From Rhodoferax sp. (lineage in GTDB: Bacteria > Pseudomonadota > Gammaproteobacteria > Burkholderiales > Burkholderiaceae_C), in assembly GCF_028714215.1 (NCBI RefSeq), contig NZ_JAQTMS010000002.1, positions 1 to 64,000 of the forward strand: DNA of 64,000 bases, given 5' to 3'. The notes beneath the pieces were generated by a model. It did no database searches. It was given only the letters and a program-made list of their open reading frames with translations, and was not told where the DNA came from. This document shows, one piece after another, positions 7,868-17,005 of this stretch (positions are counted from its first letter, which is position 1; each line of letters opens with the position of its first letter). Position numbers and translations under genes: made by a program.

Positions 7868-9090
7868 TCCGCCATCTTGCCGGCCACCATGTCGAAACGG
7901 AACAGGCGGCACTCGATCGGGCCGTTCCACATGGGCACCCGGCGCGATTCTTTCAGGCGCATCTTGCCGGGCAGTTTCAGGTCCGGCGAGAGCACCCAGG
8001 CGGTCCAGCCGGGGTAGTTCTTCTTCCAGTGCGAACTCAGCCGGCTGAAAAATTCGCCGCCGTCCTCCAGCTGCGCCTGCTCGCGTCCGCCCTTGTGCGC
8101 GCCCGCCACGCCGGCCACTTCGATCCGCTCGCCATAGGGTGGATTGAGCAGCATGACGCCCGGCGTAGTGCTGGGCGGCATGCGTTGCAAGGCGTCGCCG
8201 CCGCGGAACTCGATCACGTCGGCCACGCCGGCGCGCTGCGCGTTGCGCTGGGCAAAGTCGACCATGCGGTGCGCCACGTCGCTGCCGAAAATAATCGCTT
8301 GCTGGCCGGCGGCCCGGACCACTTCGGCGTCGCTGGCTTCCTTCTTGATGGCATCCCAGACGTGCTTCTGGTACGGCAGGTATTTCTCGAAGGCAAAGTG
8401 GCGCAAGCTGCCGGGCGCAATATTGCAGGCCATCTGGGCCGCCTCGATGGCGATGGTGCCGCTGCCGCAGCAGGGGTCGTACAGCGGCAGCAAATCGGCC
8501 TCGCCCTCCAGCCAGCCGCTGGCGGCAATCATGGCGGCGGCCAGTGTCTCTTTCAGCGGTGCCTCGCCCTTGTCCTGGCGCCAGCCGCGCTTGAACAGCG
8601 GCTCGCCCGAGGTGTCGATGTAGAGCGAGCAACTGTCGGTGCCGAGATGCGTGTAGATGCGCACATCGGGCCACTGGGTGTTGACGTCGGGGCGCACGCC
8701 GCCGGCCTTGACGCGGAAGCGATCGCACACCGCGTCCTTGATTTTCAGGGCGGCAAAATTGAGCGAGGTCAGCGGGCTGTGCTGCGCCGTCACTTCCACC
8801 TTGATCGACTCGCGCGGCGTGAACCAGACCTCCCACGCCACTTCGCTGGCGGCACGGTACAGGTCCTGCTCGTTGCGGTAGCCGGTGTACGACAGCAGCA
8901 GCAACACGCGCTGCGCCAGCCGGCTGTGCAGGTTGAGCAGCATGACATCGCGCCAGCTGGTCCGCAGCGCCACGCCGCCACGCTGCTTGAGCACCTCGGC
9001 CACCGGCAAACCGGTGATGCGCTGCACTTCGGCCGCCAGGTACTCTTCAACACCGGCGGAACAGGGGAGAAATAGTTGAAGCTGGTTCAT
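7834..9090 (-). CDS. THUMP-domain class I RNA methyltransferase (RlmL-type)
   Basis: A 418-residue protein: N-terminal ferredoxin-like plus THUMP region (to about residue 165), then a Rossmann methyltransferase with the SAM site LYDPCCGSGTIAIEAA near residue 204 and the N6/N2 catalytic motif LLNPPYGERI. This is the RlmL (23S rRNA m2G2445) half of RlmKL; the C-terminal RlmK half of the enterobacterial fusion is absent, as usual in betaproteobacteria. The ATG at 9090 overlaps the rpoN stop (ATGA), so it is the last gene of the lpt-rpoN operon. The final residues (KLGSDPNSGP) are encoded by the REP-like repeat, so the native C-terminus has probably been replaced. Confidence 0.86.
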   Translation of the reverse strand: MNQLQLFLPCSAGVEEYLAAEVQRITGLPVAEVLKQRGGVALRTSWRDVMLLNLHSRLAQRVLLLLSYTGYRNEQDLYRAASEVAWEVWFTPRESIKVEVTAQHSPLTSLNFAALKIKDAVCDRFRVKAGGVRPDVNTQWPDVRIYTHLGTDSCSLYIDTSGEPLFKRGWRQDKGEAPLKETLAAAMIAASGWLEGEADLLPLYDPCCGSGTIAIEAAQMACNIAPGSLRHFAFEKYLPYQKHVWDAIKKEASDAEVVRAAGQQAIIFGSDVAHRMVDFAQRNAQRAGVADVIEFRGGDALQRMPPSTTPGVMLLNPPYGERIEVAGVAGAHKGGREQAQLEDGGEFFSRLSSHWKKNYPGWTAWVLSPDLKLPGKMRLKESRRVPMWNGPIECRLFRFDMVAGKMAEKLGSDPNSGP

Positions 9091-10688
9091 AAAGCCTTTC
9101 TCAAAGACGCCGGCGCAATGCGCAGCCCTTCGCGGTATTTGGCCACGGTGCGGCGGGCACACTCTATGCCCTGCTCCTTGAGCATCTCGGAGAGCTGGTT
9201 GTCGCTGAGCGGCTTCTTCAAATTCTCGGCGCCAATGAATTGCTTGATCAGGGCCCGCACCGCGGTGCTGGAGGCATTGCCGCCAGAGTCGGTGCCCAGG
9301 CCGGAACCAAAGAAGTACTTGAGCTCGAAGGTGCCGAACGGTGTCGCCATGTACTTGGCGGTGGTGACCCGGCTGATGGTGGACTCGTGCAGGCCCAGCT
9401 CGTCGGCAATCTCGCGCAGCACCAGCGGCCGCATGGCCAGCTCGCCATGGCTGAAGAAACTCTTTTGCCGCTCGACGATGGCGGAACTGACGCGCAGGAT
9501 GGTGTCGAAGCGCTGCTGGATATTCTTGATGAACCAGCGCGCCTCCTGCAGACGCTGCTGCAGCGCGGCGTAGCTGGCGCCGTCGCTGCCGCCGCCCCGG
9601 TGCTGCTTGAGGGCATTGGCATAGATGTCGTGCACGCGCAGACGCGGCATGACGTCGGGGTTGAGCCGGACCTGAAACCGGGCCTGGCCGCCTTTGCCGA
9701 CCTTGACTACCAGCACGTCCGGCACCACGATGTTGCGCTCCACATCCAGGAAGCGGCGGCCTGGTTTGGGCTCCAGACGGCCGATCAGGGCAATTGCCTC
9801 GCGCACCGCGGCGTCGCTGGCATGGCACAGTTGCGTCAGCCGCTTGATGTCGCGCCGGGCCAGCAGGTCCAGCGGCTGGGCACAAATGCGCAGCGCCACC
9901 TGCACAGCTTGATTCGCCAGCACCTGGCTCGGGTCGACCGGCTGGGGCTTCAGCAAGGCCTTGAGTTGCAACGTCAGGCACTCGGCCAGATCGCGCGCGC
10001 CGACGCCCACCGGCTCCAGGCTTTGCAGCAAGCCCAGGGCGACGGTGAAGTGGTGCACCAGTTGTTCAACCTGCTCCTCATCCTGGCCGGCCAGTCCCCG
10101 CGCCAGCGACTCCAGTGTGTCTTCCAGATAGCCCTCGTCGTTCAGCGACTCGATCAGAAAGCGCAACGCGGCACAGTCCTCCGCGCTCAGGCGCAAGGCC
10201 AGCGCCTGGGCGTGCAGATGGCTTTGCAGCGATTGCTGGCTGCGCGCCAACTCGGTCACGTCGGTCTCTTCATCGGCGCCGAGGTTGTTGCCATGGGGCC
10301 GGGCATCGCCGCCCCACTCGCTGTCGTCGGGCGCCAGGGGGGCGCTGCCGTCGCCCTCCCAGCTTTGGCCATCGTCGGCCGACAGGGGTGCGGCGTCGGC
10401 GTCATTTTCGACGCTGGACGATGTCGATGCGGCGTAGTCAGGCGCCGCCAGGCCGGCAAATTCAGCCTCCGCCTCGTCTTTTTGAGGTGGTGTGTCGGCT
10501 TGCGCCAGACCAAATTCCTCGCGCGGCGCAGACTCGGCGTCAAGCTCCAGAAACGGGTTCTCGTCGAGCATCTGCCCGACCTCCTGGCTGAGCTCCAGCG
10601 TGGAGAGCTGCAACAGCCGGATCGACTGCTGCAACTGCGGCGTTAACGCCAGGTGCTGTGAAACCCGGAGAGACAGTCCTTGTTTCAT
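9087..10688 (-). CDS. rpoN: RNA polymerase sigma-54 factor
   Basis: A 533-residue sigma-54. Region I is the glutamine/leucine-rich N-terminus (SLRVSQHLALTPQLQQSIRLLQLSTLEL) that contacts enhancer-binding proteins. A long acidic region II (about 60-150) follows, then the core-binding domain, the HTH (LHESTISRVTTAKYMATPFGTFEL) and the RpoN box (ARRTVAKYREGLRI) near the C-terminus. Directs transcription of -24/-12 promoters (nitrogen, motility and others). It starts immediately after the lptB stop, in the usual Gram-negative lptB-rpoN arrangement. Confidence 0.97.
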   Translation of the reverse strand: MKQGLSLRVSQHLALTPQLQQSIRLLQLSTLELSQEVGQMLDENPFLELDAESAPREEFGLAQADTPPQKDEAEAEFAGLAAPDYAASTSSSVENDADAAPLSADDGQSWEGDGSAPLAPDDSEWGGDARPHGNNLGADEETDVTELARSQQSLQSHLHAQALALRLSAEDCAALRFLIESLNDEGYLEDTLESLARGLAGQDEEQVEQLVHHFTVALGLLQSLEPVGVGARDLAECLTLQLKALLKPQPVDPSQVLANQAVQVALRICAQPLDLLARRDIKRLTQLCHASDAAVREAIALIGRLEPKPGRRFLDVERNIVVPDVLVVKVGKGGQARFQVRLNPDVMPRLRVHDIYANALKQHRGGGSDGASYAALQQRLQEARWFIKNIQQRFDTILRVSSAIVERQKSFFSHGELAMRPLVLREIADELGLHESTISRVTTAKYMATPFGTFELKYFFGSGLGTDSGGNASSTAVRALIKQFIGAENLKKPLSDNQLSEMLKEQGIECARRTVAKYREGLRIAPASLRKAL

Positions 10689-11498
10689 CTACATCTTGAA
10701 GTGTTCACCGAGATACACGCGCCGGACTTCGGCGTCGTTGACGATCTCGGCCGGGGTGCCTTGCGCCAGCACGCTGCCATCGCTGATGATGTAGGCGTGG
10801 TCGCAGATGCCCAAGGTCTCGCGCACGTTGTGGTCGGTGATCAACACCCCGATGCCACGGTTCTTCAGAAAACTGATGATGCGCTGGATCTCGATCACGG
10901 CAATCGGGTCGATGCCGGCAAACGGCTCATCGAGCAGGATGAAGCGCGGTTGCGTGGCCAGGGCGCGCGCAATTTCGACCCGTCGGCGCTCGCCGCCCGA
11001 CAAGGCCAGCGCCGGCGTTTGCCGCAGGTGCTCGACCCGCAAGTCCTGCAGCAAGCCGGTCAGACGCTTTTCGATCTCCGCCTTGGCCAGCGGCTGGCCC
11101 CTCTCGTCACGCTGCAATTCCAGCACCGCGCGCACATTCTCTTCAACGTTGAGCTTGCGGAAAATGGAGGCTTCCTGCGGCAGGTAGCTCAGGCCCAGGC
11201 GGGCCCGCCGGTGCATCGGCATGTGGGCCACCGACTGGCCGTCGATCGTGATATCGCCGGCACTGGCATGCACCAAACCGACAATCATGTAGAACGAGGT
11301 GGTCTTGCCCGCGCCATTGGGTCCCAGCAAGCCGACGATCTCGCCCTTGCACACCACCAGGGACACGTCTTTGACGGCCTTGCGGCTGCCATAGAACTTC
11401 TGCAGATGGCGGACTTCGAGCCGGCTCTCGCAGCAGGCCGCATCAACCCGCGAAGAGGCTTCGGCGACCTGCCCCTCGGGCGTCACGTCTGCTGTCAC
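10689..11498 (-). CDS. lptB: LPS export ABC transporter ATP-binding protein LptB
   Basis: A 269-residue cytoplasmic ATPase powering LPS extraction by LptB2FG. Walker A GPNGAGKTT near residue 60, signature LSGGERRRVEIARAL, Walker B RFILLDEPFAGIDPIA and the H-loop region LITDHNVRETL are all present; the C-terminal SDGSVLAQGTPAEIVND is typical. The N-terminus is about 25 residues longer than usual, and the start at 11498 overlaps the lptA stop by four bases. lptF/G are not in this window. Confidence 0.96.
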   Translation of the reverse strand: MTADVTPEGQVAEASSRVDAACCESRLEVRHLQKFYGSRKAVKDVSLVVCKGEIVGLLGPNGAGKTTSFYMIVGLVHASAGDITIDGQSVAHMPMHRRARLGLSYLPQEASIFRKLNVEENVRAVLELQRDERGQPLAKAEIEKRLTGLLQDLRVEHLRQTPALALSGGERRRVEIARALATQPRFILLDEPFAGIDPIAVIEIQRIISFLKNRGIGVLITDHNVRETLGICDHAYIISDGSVLAQGTPAEIVNDAEVRRVYLGEHFKM

Positions 11499-12115
11499 TT
11501 CTTCTCCTGACCCAGCGTGCCGGTGGAACGCAGCGCGGGTGTGACCGGGGCCGAGGCCGGAGCTGCCGCGCCGGCTTCCGGCTTGGGCGTCAGCATGGCC
11601 CGGATACGTCCCGTCGGCGCGCCAGCAGCGGCCTTGGCCGGGGCACCGTCGATGTTCAACAGGTTGCTGGTGTTGTTGTAGAAAATCACGCCGCCGGTGA
11701 ACTCGTCGCTCAGCGCGGCACCACGGAAGCGGCGCAGTTGGGCGTTGTTGACGAGCTTGACCGCATCGGCGCGGCCGTCGTACTCGATGGACTCGGCTTC
11801 GCCCTCAAAGAATTCTTCCAACCCTTCGCGCTTTTGCCGGAAAAACGCCAGCTTGCCCGGCTCCGCCGTCACCAAGCCAAACTGGTAGCCCTGGGGGTCC
11901 TGGCGCACATCGATCCGGGCGCCCCGGATCAGGATCGTGCCCTTGGTCATGACCACCCGTCCGGCGAACACCGTGGTCTGCTTCAGATCGTCGTAGCGCA
12001 TGGTGTCGGCCTCGACATTCATGGGCTTGTTTCGATCCGCGTTTTCAGCGTCGGCCAGGCCTGTGAAAAGAACCAGGGCAGCGGTCAAAATAAAGGGGAA
12101 ATGGGGTGGTTTCAT
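11495..12115 (-). CDS. lptA: periplasmic LPS transport bridge protein LptA
   Basis: A 206-residue protein with a cleavable signal (hydrophobic FILTAALVLFTGLADA) and one OstA/LptA beta-jellyroll (PMNVEADTMRYDDLKQTTVFAGRV onward to about residue 150), followed by a low-complexity Ala/Pro tail. LptA oligomers carry LPS from LptC to LptD. In most relatives kdsC and lptC precede lptA; here the upstream gene is dsbA, so lptC must be elsewhere. First gene of the lptA-lptB-rpoN-rlmL-type operon, all with abutting or overlapping starts. Confidence 0.93.
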   Translation of the reverse strand: MKPPHFPFILTAALVLFTGLADAENADRNKPMNVEADTMRYDDLKQTTVFAGRVVMTKGTILIRGARIDVRQDPQGYQFGLVTAEPGKLAFFRQKREGLEEFFEGEAESIEYDGRADAVKLVNNAQLRRFRGAALSDEFTGGVIFYNNTSNLLNIDGAPAKAAAGAPTGRIRAMLTPKPEAGAAAPASAPVTPALRSTGTLGQEKK

Positions 12116-12234
12116 AAAGGCACGAATCTTGCTCAGAGGTCTTGCCTTTTGATTGTAACGACCACCGGCGACAGTTGGCCGGCATCCCGTGCAAAGAGGG
12201 CCCGATCAGGACCCTCATGCATCGTCCACAGCGC

Positions 12235-12891
12235 TTATTTGCCGCTTCGGGCGCGCCCTACCAGAAACTCAACCACCTGCAGGGCACGCTCCATGCTCTT
12301 GGCCATGACGCCATCGGTCCAATAGCGACCGGCCACGCCCAACGCCGGAACGCCGTCGATCTTGTAGGCGTTTTGCAACTGGACGGCACGCGTCGCCTTG
12401 GTGGCCGCCGAGAACGAGTTGTACTGCTCCAGAAACTTGGCCTTGTCGACGCCCTGCTTGACCACCCAGTCGGTAATTGCGTCGCCCTTGGCCAGGTCTT
12501 TCTTTTCGACGTGAATGGCGGTAAACACCTTGGCATGCAGCTTGGCCACCAAACCCATCGCCTCCAGGGCGTAGTAGAGGCGCTGCTGCGGTGCAAAACT
12601 ATCCTGGAAAGCGACCGGCACCCGTCGCACCACAACGTCCTTGGGAACGCGCTTGGTCCAGGCATCGAACGTCGGTTCGAAGGCACTGCAGTGCGGGCAG
12701 TTGTACCAAAAAAACTCCACCACCTCGATCTTGCCGGCCGGCGCTTCGACCACGGCGGGTTTTTCCACCACCAGATAGTCGACACCGGATTCCGGGGGCT
12801 TGCCCTGGGCCAGCGCGTTCGACTGAAGCATTACGGAGCCGGCAACGGCAGCGCCACAGGCGAGGGAAAAATCACGACGTTTCATCTTCAA
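12235..12891 (-). CDS. dsbA: periplasmic thiol:disulfide interchange protein DsbA
   Basis: A 218-residue oxidase with a signal peptide (KRRDFSLACGAAVAGSVML...NALA) and thioredoxin fold. The redox motif is CPHC in VVEFFWYNCPHCSAFEP, and the cis-proline loop is DGVPALGV. Introduces disulfides into exported proteins and is reoxidised by DsbB (not in window). An alternative ATG two codons inside (12885) is possible. It lies downstream of the SPOR gene, 148 bases away, in the common Burkholderiales argS-SPOR-dsbA order. Confidence 0.93.
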   Translation of the reverse strand: MKMKRRDFSLACGAAVAGSVMLQSNALAQGKPPESGVDYLVVEKPAVVEAPAGKIEVVEFFWYNCPHCSAFEPTFDAWTKRVPKDVVVRRVPVAFQDSFAPQQRLYYALEAMGLVAKLHAKVFTAIHVEKKDLAKGDAITDWVVKQGVDKAKFLEQYNSFSAATKATRAVQLQNAYKIDGVPALGVAGRYWTDGVMAKSMERALQVVEFLVGRARSGK

Positions 12892-13039
12892 AAACTCCAG
12901 TTAAATCAAGACCCAAATCCGTCACGGCGAGGAACCAAGCGCCGCCGCGAGCCGGCCGGCGGCTTGGCGCGGACCAACAGGTGGACTCGGGGCCGGCCCA
13001 TAAGTTCCCGCAACACCCCAGCAGTTGCTACCCGCGCCG

Positions 13040-13636
13040 CTAGCGCTGCACCCGCACCAGGGCCGTCTCCTGGCCGGCGGCATCGAGTTTTTCCTTGGCT
13101 TTGTCGGCCTCTTCCTTCTTGTCAAAAGGACCGACGCGGACCCGGTAAACGGTGCGGCCCGACTGCTCACGCTCGGACACCTTGGCTTCCACGCCGCCCA
13201 GCGACAACTTGGCACGCTGGCTTTCGGCGTCTTCGGGGGTGCGGAACGCCCCGACCTGGACAAAGTAGATAAACGGTTCGTTACTGGCAGCGGCGCGCGC
13301 CTTGACCAGATCGCCCAGCGGATCGGCCGTGACCGCCGGCTTGAGCTCGGCTTTGGCCGCCGGGATCGGGGCCGAGGCGGCACCCATGGCGGCTGCCGGG
13401 GCCGTTGCCGCCGACGCCGGCTTGGCCGGATTCTTGCCGTACAAGGGGGCATTGGGATCCCAGTCCTTGTTCTTCTTGACCTCCGCCGCGTCCTGATCGG
13501 GGGTTCGGCTTTGCCCCTTGTTGATGAACGGAATCGGGACTTTGTTGACGTAGACGGCAACCGCCAGAGCGGCCGCCAGGCCGACCACGACGCCGATCAC
13601 AAAACCCAGAATGGTTCCGCCGCGTTGCTGTTTCAT
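13040..13636 (-). CDS. SPOR-domain cell-division protein (FtsN-like)
   Basis: A 198-residue bitopic membrane protein: short cytoplasmic N-terminus, transmembrane helix near residues 8-27 (TILGFVIGVVVGLAAALAVA), an Ala/Pro-rich periplasmic linker, and a C-terminal SPOR domain (about 120-198; YFVQVGAFRTPEDAESQRAKL, VYRVRVGPFDKKEEA). SPOR domains bind denuded septal peptidoglycan. Size and layout fit the FtsN-like protein encoded next to argS in Burkholderiales. Confidence 0.9.
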   Translation of the reverse strand: MKQQRGGTILGFVIGVVVGLAAALAVAVYVNKVPIPFINKGQSRTPDQDAAEVKKNKDWDPNAPLYGKNPAKPASAATAPAAAMGAASAPIPAAKAELKPAVTADPLGDLVKARAAASNEPFIYFVQVGAFRTPEDAESQRAKLSLGGVEAKVSEREQSGRTVYRVRVGPFDKKEEADKAKEKLDAAGQETALVRVQR

Positions 13637-13654
13637 GCACTACCCTCTCTAATC

Positions 13655-13740
13655 AGTTGGGGACAGAGCTAAAGGTCTGTCCCGCAAGGTTATTGGTTTA
13701 GTTGGGGACAGCGCTGAAGCTCTGTCCCGCAAGCTTATTG
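13655..13740. repeat. tandem pair of 41-bp REP-like repeats
   Basis: Two direct copies, 13655-13695 and 13700-13740, differing at a handful of positions. Each has an internal inverted repeat GGGGACAG...CTGTCCC, so each can form a hairpin. The pair fills the gap between argS and the SPOR gene. The style resembles REP sequences mobilised by Y1 transposases. Confidence 0.78.
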
Positions 13741-13742
13741 AT

Positions 13743-15440
13743 TTACATTTTTTGCGGGGCACTGACACCCAGCACGGCCAGGCCATTGTGCAGCACCTGC
13801 GCGGTGGCTGCGACCAGCGCCAACCGGGCCCGCTTGACAACAGGGTCGTCGACCAGAATCCGCTCCGCGTCGTAATAACTGTGGTAGCTGGCCGCCAGTT
13901 CGCGCAAATAGAAAGTGACGTCGTGCGGCGCAAAATCCTGCGCCGCGGCGCTCAGCATCTCGGGGTACTTGGCCAGCAGCAGCAGCAGCGCCAAGGCCTG
14001 CGGGCTTTGCAGTGGCGTCAGATCGGCCTCACTCAGGCTCGCCAGATCGCCACCGTCCTTCTCGCGCCAGGCGGCCAGCACCGAGCAGATGCGGGCATGG
14101 GCGTATTGCACGTAATAGACCGGGTTGTCGTTGTTCTTGGCGACGGCCAGGTCGACGTCGAAGGTGTATTCGGTGTCGGGCTTGCGGCTCAGCAGGAAGA
14201 AGCGCACGGCGTCCTTGCTGGTCCACTCGATCAGGTCGCGCAGCGTCACATAACTGCCGGCGCGCTTGGAAATCTTCACCTCTTCGCCGCCCCGCACCAC
14301 GCGCACCATGGTGTGCAGCACGTAGTCGGGGTAGCCCTGGGGAATGCCCACGTTGGCGGCCTGCAGGCCGGCGCGCACGCGGGCGATGGTGCCATGGTGA
14401 TCGGTGCCCTGGATGTTGACCACCTTCTCGAAGCCGCGTTCCCATTTGCTGATGTGGTAAGCCACATCCGGCACGAAGTAGGTGTAGCTGCCGTCGCCCT
14501 TGCGCATGACGCGGTCCTTGTCGTCGCCGTACTCGGTGGTCTTGAGCCAGAGGGCGCCGTCGTGCTCGTAGGTCTTGCCGGCGTCATGCAGTTTTTGCAC
14601 CACGGCGTCGACCTTGCCGCTCAGGTACAGGCTGGATTCGAGGTAGTAGTTGTCGAAATGGACAGCAAACGCCTTCAGGTCCAGGTCCTGCTCGTGGCGC
14701 AGGTAGGCCACGGCGAACAGGCGCATGTCGTCCAGCGCCTCGACGTCGCCCGAGGCGGTGAACTCGCGGTCATCCGAGCGCACGGTCTTTTTGGCCAGGA
14801 AGTCGGCGGCGATGTCGGCGATGTAATCACCGTTGTAGGCGGCCGCATTTTCCCCACTGGGCCACTCGGGGTCGCCCGGCTTGAAACCGCGGGCGCGCAA
14901 CTGGGTGCTGGTGGCCAGGGTGTTGATCTGGACGCCGGCGTCGTTGTAATAGAACTCGCGGTAGACCTGCCAGCCCTGGGTCTGGTACAGGTTGCAGATG
15001 GCGTCGCCCAGCGCCGCCTGGCGGCCGTGACCGACGTGCAGCGGGCCGGTCGGATTGGCCGAAACGAACTCCACCAGCAGGCGCTGCCCGGTGGCCGGCT
15101 GGCAGCCGAACTGCGCTCCCTGGGACAACACTTGGTGCACCACTTGTTGCTTGGCCTCGGGCTTGAGCCGGATGTTGATGAAGCCGGGGCCGGCAATATC
15201 GAGCGCCTCGACCCAGCGTTGAAAGGCCGGCGTGTCGAGCAAGGCGCTGCGCAGGCTCTCGGCCAGCTGACGTGGATTGAGCTTCAGGGGTTTCGCCAAT
15301 TGCATCGCCACGGTGCTGGCCAGATCGCCATGCGCGGCCACCTTGGGCGACTCGAAGACGGCTTTGGCGCCGGCACCGGGCGACATTTTTTCCAGCACCT
15401 GGGCCAGGGTTTGCAGCAATTCAATTTTTACGGACAGCAT
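13743..15440 (-). CDS. argS: arginyl-tRNA synthetase
   Basis: A 565-residue class Ia synthetase charging tRNA-Arg. An N-terminal additional domain (about 1-110) is followed by the HIGH motif as HVGHG in [18 protein letters not shown] near residue 137, the KMSK-like [12 protein letters not shown], and the C-terminal DALR anticodon-binding domain ending [16 protein letters not shown]. Length is normal. Start ATG at 15440 gives MLSVKIELL. Confidence 0.98.
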   Translation of the reverse strand: MLSVKIELLQTLAQVLEKMSPGAGAKAVFESPKVAAHGDLASTVAMQLAKPLKLNPRQLAESLRSALLDTPAFQRWVEALDIAGPGFINIRLKPEAKQQVVHQVLSQGAQFGCQPATGQRLLVEFVSANPTGPLHVGHGRQAALGDAICNLYQTQGWQVYREFYYNDAGVQINTLATSTQLRARGFKPGDPEWPSGENAAAYNGDYIADIAADFLAKKTVRSDDREFTASGDVEALDDMRLFAVAYLRHEQDLDLKAFAVHFDNYYLESSLYLSGKVDAVVQKLHDAGKTYEHDGALWLKTTEYGDDKDRVMRKGDGSYTYFVPDVAYHISKWERGFEKVVNIQGTDHHGTIARVRAGLQAANVGIPQGYPDYVLHTMVRVVRGGEEVKISKRAGSYVTLRDLIEWTSKDAVRFFLLSRKPDTEYTFDVDLAVAKNNDNPVYYVQYAHARICSVLAAWREKDGGDLASLSEADLTPLQSPQALALLLLLAKYPEMLSAAAQDFAPHDVTFYLRELAASYHSYYDAERILVDDPVVKRARLALVAATAQVLHNGLAVLGVSAPQKM

Positions 15441-15559
15441 GTTTCGATTTTACGGGGACGCCGGGATAAGGCCTTGTCATCGGCTTTGCCAGAGCCGGCG
15501 TTATGTGGTGGAATCCAGTCCCGGGATTCCCCCTCAACCTCATTTTTTAAGGAAGCACA

Positions 15560-15898
15560 ATGAAAAAATTATTCACCCTGCTGGCGGTCGGTCTGTCTGT
15601 TTCGCTGGGCGCTGCCTATGCTGCCGATGCCCCCGCCAAGACGCCACAGCAACAAAAGATGGCCAATTGCAACAAGGAAGCCACCGGCAAGAAAGGCGAT
15701 GAACGCAAAGCCTTCATGAAGGATTGCCTGAGCGCCAAACCGGCAGCGGCGGCGGCCGCCCCGGCGGCCCCGGCTTCCGCTCCGGCGGCCGACAAGAAGG
15801 TCACGCAGCAGGACAAAATGAAATCCTGCAACAAGGAAGCCACCGGCAAAAAAGGCGACGAGCGCAAAGCCTTCATGAAAGACTGTCTGAGCAAATAA
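15560..15898 (+). CDS. psiF: PsiF repeat protein (secreted)
   Basis: A 112-residue exported protein: signal peptide MKKLFTLLAVGLSVSLGAAYA, then two nearly identical PsiF repeats (CNKEATGKKGDERKAFMKDCLS, about 33-53 and 91-112) joined by an Ala/Pro linker. Each repeat has a pair of cysteines that could form a disulfide. In E. coli psiF is phosphate-starvation induced; its function is unknown. Strong upstream AAGGA ribosome site. Confidence 0.87.
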   Translation: MKKLFTLLAVGLSVSLGAAYAADAPAKTPQQQKMANCNKEATGKKGDERKAFMKDCLSAKPAAAAAAPAAPASAPAADKKVTQQDKMKSCNKEATGKKGDERKAFMKDCLSK

Positions 15899-15944
15899 GC
15901 CGCTATCCGGCCTCTGACGATCCATCGATCGGTCGAGAAATATT

Positions 15945-15976
15945 CCCCGCCGGGCTTGCCCGGCGGGGTTTTCTTT
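15945..15976 (+). terminator. rho-independent terminator of psiF
   Basis: An 11-bp GC stem (15945-15955 with 15958-15968) with a 2-base loop, followed by TTTTCTTTT. It lies immediately before the glycosyltransferase gene, so that gene needs its own promoter or read-through. Confidence 0.85.
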
Positions 15977-15991
15977 TGGCATGATGCGGGC

Positions 15992-17005
15992 ATGATGAAC
16001 CGCACCGCCCAGTCCCCTTCGATCTCCTGCGTGATTCCGGCCTTCAACGAGGCGCGCAATCTGGGCACGGTGGTGCCGCATATTCTGGCCACCCTGGCGT
16101 CCCTGAGCCAGCGCGTCGAGTTGATCGTGGTCGATGACGGCAGCCGCGACGACACGGCGGCGGTCATGCAGGGGCTGTGCGCCGCCCACGTGGAAGTGGT
16201 CTACCTGAAACTGTCGCGCAATTTCGGCAAGGAGCCGGCGCTCACCGCCGGCATCGATGCGACCCGCGGCGAGGTCGTGATACTGATGGACGCCGATGGC
16301 CAGCACCCGGTCGCGCTGCTGCCCCAGATGCTGGAAAAATGGCGCCAGGGATCGGACGTGGTGTACGCGGTGCGCAGCAGCCGGCACGACCAGTCGAGCC
16401 TGCAGGTCAGCCTGACCGGGCTTTTTTACAAACTGGTGAACTTCGGCAACCGGGTCAAGATTCCGCCCAACGCCGGCGACTTTCGGCTGATGGACCGCAA
16501 GGTGGTGGAAGCCCTGAAACGGCTGCCCGAACGCAACCGCTTCATGAAGGGCTTGTACGCCTGGGTCGGGTTCAACAGCACGGCCATCGATTACCAGCCC
16601 CTGCCGCGCGCCGACGGCCGCAGCAATTTCGGACTGCGCGGCTCGATCTCGCTGGCACTGACCGGCATGCTGGCGTTTTCGATTGCCCCCTTGCGCGCCT
16701 TGACGGCGCTGGGCCTGGTGCTGTCGGCGCTGGCACTGGGCTATGGCGCCTGGGTCGTGGGGGAATATTTTTTGACTGGCATCGCGGTGCCCGGCTATGC
16801 CACCATCGTCGTCGGCATGATGTTCTTCAGTGGCATCCAGTTGCTGGCCGTCGGCATCCTGGCAGAGTATGTGGGCCGCATTTATGAAGAGGTCAAACAG
16901 CGGCCGGCCTACCTGATCAGCCTGCGCCAGGGCAGCGGGCTGCCTGCGGCCCTGGCGCAGGCTCAGGCCGAGCCGGCGCAAGACCGGGAAGCGTCCTTGC
17001 TTTGA
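15992..17005 (+). CDS. GT2 polyprenyl-phosphate glycosyltransferase (GtrB/ArnC/DPM type)
   Basis: About 337 residues. GT-A domain: ISCVIPAFNEARNL, VDDGSRDDT, the metal/nucleotide site MDADGQHP, and the membrane-proximal ERNRFMKGLYAWVGF loop typical of GtrB-like enzymes. Two C-terminal transmembrane helices (about 225-250 and 265-290) follow. It should transfer a sugar from UDP-sugar to undecaprenyl phosphate on the cytoplasmic face. The start at 15992 or 15995 avoids a longer frame that reads through the terminator. It overlaps the next gene (GtrA) by four bases. With ArnT-like and ChbG-like neighbours, a lipid A hexosamine role is inferred. Confidence 0.9.
   Translation: MMNRTAQSPSISCVIPAFNEARNLGTVVPHILATLASLSQRVELIVVDDGSRDDTAAVMQGLCAAHVEVVYLKLSRNFGKEPALTAGIDATRGEVVILMDADGQHPVALLPQMLEKWRQGSDVVYAVRSSRHDQSSLQVSLTGLFYKLVNFGNRVKIPPNAGDFRLMDRKVVEALKRLPERNRFMKGLYAWVGFNSTAIDYQPLPRADGRSNFGLRGSISLALTGMLAFSIAPLRALTALGLVLSALALGYGAWVVGEYFLTGIAVPGYATIVVGMMFFSGIQLLAVGILAEYVGRIYEEVKQRPAYLISLRQGSGLPAALAQAQAEPAQDREASLL

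Noticed and set aside
13655-13740. Tandem repeats as a CRISPR array
   Set aside because: Only two copies with a 4-base gap and internal hairpins; no spacers and no cas genes.
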